Of a DNA stretch of 51,699 nucleotides, positions 50,511-51,699 are shown one piece after another. The first letter of the stretch is position 1. Each line of letters begins with the position of its first letter. Location: positions 1-51,699 of the forward strand of contig CANREG010000015.1 in NCBI GenBank assembly GCA_947629565.1. The letters run 5' to 3'. The notes under the pieces are model-generated. The model was given only the letters and a program-made list of their open reading frames with translations. It searched no databases and was not told the DNA's origin. Source of the stretch: an uncultured Lachnospiraceae bacterium. Lineage in GTDB: Bacteria; Bacillota; Clostridia; Lachnospirales; Lachnospiraceae. A program made the translations under genes and the position numbers.

Positions 50511-51698
50511 ATGAATGTATTTGTAGTGAATTGTGGTAGTTCCTCTCTGAAATATCAGTTAATTGATTCAGAGACGGAGAAAGTAATTGCAAAGGGGCTT
50601 TGCGAGCGGATTGGCATTGACGGAAGGCTTACTCACAAGCCGACAGGAAAAGCAGATGTGGTAAAGGAAGTTCCGATGCCGGATCATCAACGCGCGGTTT
50701 CCTATGTATTAGAGGCATTGACCGATGCGGATACCGGAGTGATTAAGGATTTATCTGCGATTGACGCAGTAGGACACAGGATTGTACATGGCGGTGAAAA
50801 ATTTGCAAGCTCCGTCATTATTACAAACGAGGTGATTGCGGCTATTGAGGAGTGCAGTGATTTGGCGCCTTTGCATAATCCGGCTAACCTGATTGGCATT
50901 TCGGCCTGCCGGGCGCTGATGCCGGAGGTTCCGATGGTGGCTGTGTTTGATACGGCGTTTCACCAGACCATGCCGAAGGAGGCATATCTCTATGGGATTC
51001 CATATGAATATTATGAAAAATATAAGATTCGCAAGTATGGTTTCCACGGTACTTCCCATAGCTTTGTTTCCAAACGACTTTTGTCTATCATTGGCAAGGA
51101 GAATCAGGAATCAAAGGTGATTGTCTGCCATTTGGGAAACGGTTCTTCTATTACCGCAGTAAAAGACGGCAAATCTATAGACACCAGTATGGGATTTACC
51201 CCTCTTGACGGACTGATTATGGGAACAAGAAGCGGTAGCCTTGATCCGGCTGTAGTACAATATTTAGCCGGGAAGCTTACCTGTTCCGTAGATGATGTAA
51301 TGGACATTCTGAATAAAAAGTCCGGCGTACAGGGGATTTCTGGAGTATCCAGTGATTTTAGGGATTTAGATGAAGCCAGCGCCGGCGGCAATAAGCGGGC
51401 GGCTACGGCCTTGGAAATGTTTGCCTACCGGGCAGCCAGCTATATCGGCTCCTATGTGATGGCCATGAACGGCGTGGACGCCATTGCTTTTACAGCGGGA
51501 ATCGGAGAAAATAATATTAATATGCGGAGGGCAATCTGCAATCATTTAGGATATCTCGGCATTACATTAGATGAGGAGGCAAATTCGGTTAGAGGAGAAG
51601 AGATTCGGATTTCCACAGCGGACTCCGCCACTGCCGTCTATGTCATTCCCACCAACGAAGAATTAGCCATTGCGCGGGAGACGGTGGCCCTTTTATAA
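50511..51698 (+). CDS. ackA: Acetate kinase
   Basis: Converts acetyl phosphate and ADP into acetate and ATP, the energy-yielding end of fermentation. 395 residues, complete. Family signatures are [15 protein letters not shown] at the start, [58 protein letters not shown] and [15 protein letters not shown] 50511 follows ATGGAGG; the frame is open upstream into the diguanylate cyclase gene, but the family start [12 protein letters not shown] fixes the start. No pta gene precedes it, so pta may lie elsewhere. The stop is the second-last base triplet of the window. Confidence 0.98.
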   Translation: MNVFVVNCGSSSLKYQLIDSETEKVIAKGLCERIGIDGRLTHKPTGKADVVKEVPMPDHQRAVSYVLEALTDADTGVIKDLSAIDAVGHRIVHGGEKFASSVIITNEVIAAIEECSDLAPLHNPANLIGISACRALMPEVPMVAVFDTAFHQTMPKEAYLYGIPYEYYEKYKIRKYGFHGTSHSFVSKRLLSIIGKENQESKVIVCHLGNGSSITAVKDGKSIDTSMGFTPLDGLIMGTRSGSLDPAVVQYLAGKLTCSVDDVMDILNKKSGVQGISGVSSDFRDLDEASAGGNKRAATALEMFAYRAASYIGSYVMAMNGVDAIAFTAGIGENNINMRRAICNHLGYLGITLDEEANSVRGEEIRISTADSATAVYVIPTNEELAIARETVALL

Positions 51699-51699
51699 A

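Overview
The window is a chromosomal segment of a low-to-moderate GC, Gram-positive, motile anaerobe. Gene content and sequence style (CodY, FliY, CheC/CheD, SigD-type sigma factor, sortase B, acetate kinase, strong AGGAGG-type ribosome binding sites) point to Clostridia, most likely a flagellated Lachnospiraceae (Roseburia/Agathobacter/Lachnospira type). The genus is inference. All protein genes but one (an XRE regulator at 40585-41313) are on the + strand.

Region 1 (1-3906): the 3' part of dprA, then topA and codY. Bacillus subtilis has the same order, but with trmFO-xerC(codV)-hslV-hslU between topA and codY; those genes are absent here. Region 2 (4034-38305): a nearly complete fla/che supra-operon of about 34 kb. 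It runs flgB-flgC-fliE-fliF-fliG-fliH-fliI-fliJ-motE/ylxF-like-fliK, flgD-(TIGR02530-like)-flgE, flbD-motA-motB-fliL-fliM-fliY-cheY-fliO-fliP-fliQ-fliR-flhB-flhA-flhF-flhG-pilZ, then cheB-cheA-cheW-cheC-cheD-(small membrane protein)-fliA-fapA-(unknown)-(DUF6115-like)-(MltG-like). Filament, capping and junction genes, flgM, fliS and cheR are not in the window. 

The supra-operon appears to be cut into at least four transcription units. A sigma-28-type promoter (TAAA-N15-GCCGATAC) lies before flgD. A strong terminator follows flgE. A sigma-A-type promoter before flbD has a 14/15 match to the CodY box between its -35 and -10 elements. A perfect 14-bp terminator hairpin follows pilZ, and a new extended -10 promoter precedes cheB. 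Both presumed regulators, CodY and FliA, are encoded in the same window, which suggests nutritional and late-gene feedback inside the cluster.

Region 3 (38306-38970) is the longest non-coding stretch. It holds a 476-bp imperfect inverted repeat (38345-38820) whose two arms match along their whole length and whose tips are themselves terminator-like hairpins. I regard it as the most unusual object here: a fold-back element or a long hairpin RNA gene. Region 4 (38971-51698) is housekeeping and accessory DNA: a Nudix hydrolase, a class B sortase, tRNA-Leu(CAA) with a consensus promoter, a divergent XRE-family regulator with an operator-like inverted repeat inside its own promoter, mutY, a zinc-finger anti-sigma-like membrane protein, polA, coaE, a large FtsA/PilM-like actin-fold protein with in-frame 45-bp tandem repeats, a six-TM diguanylate cyclase, and ackA.
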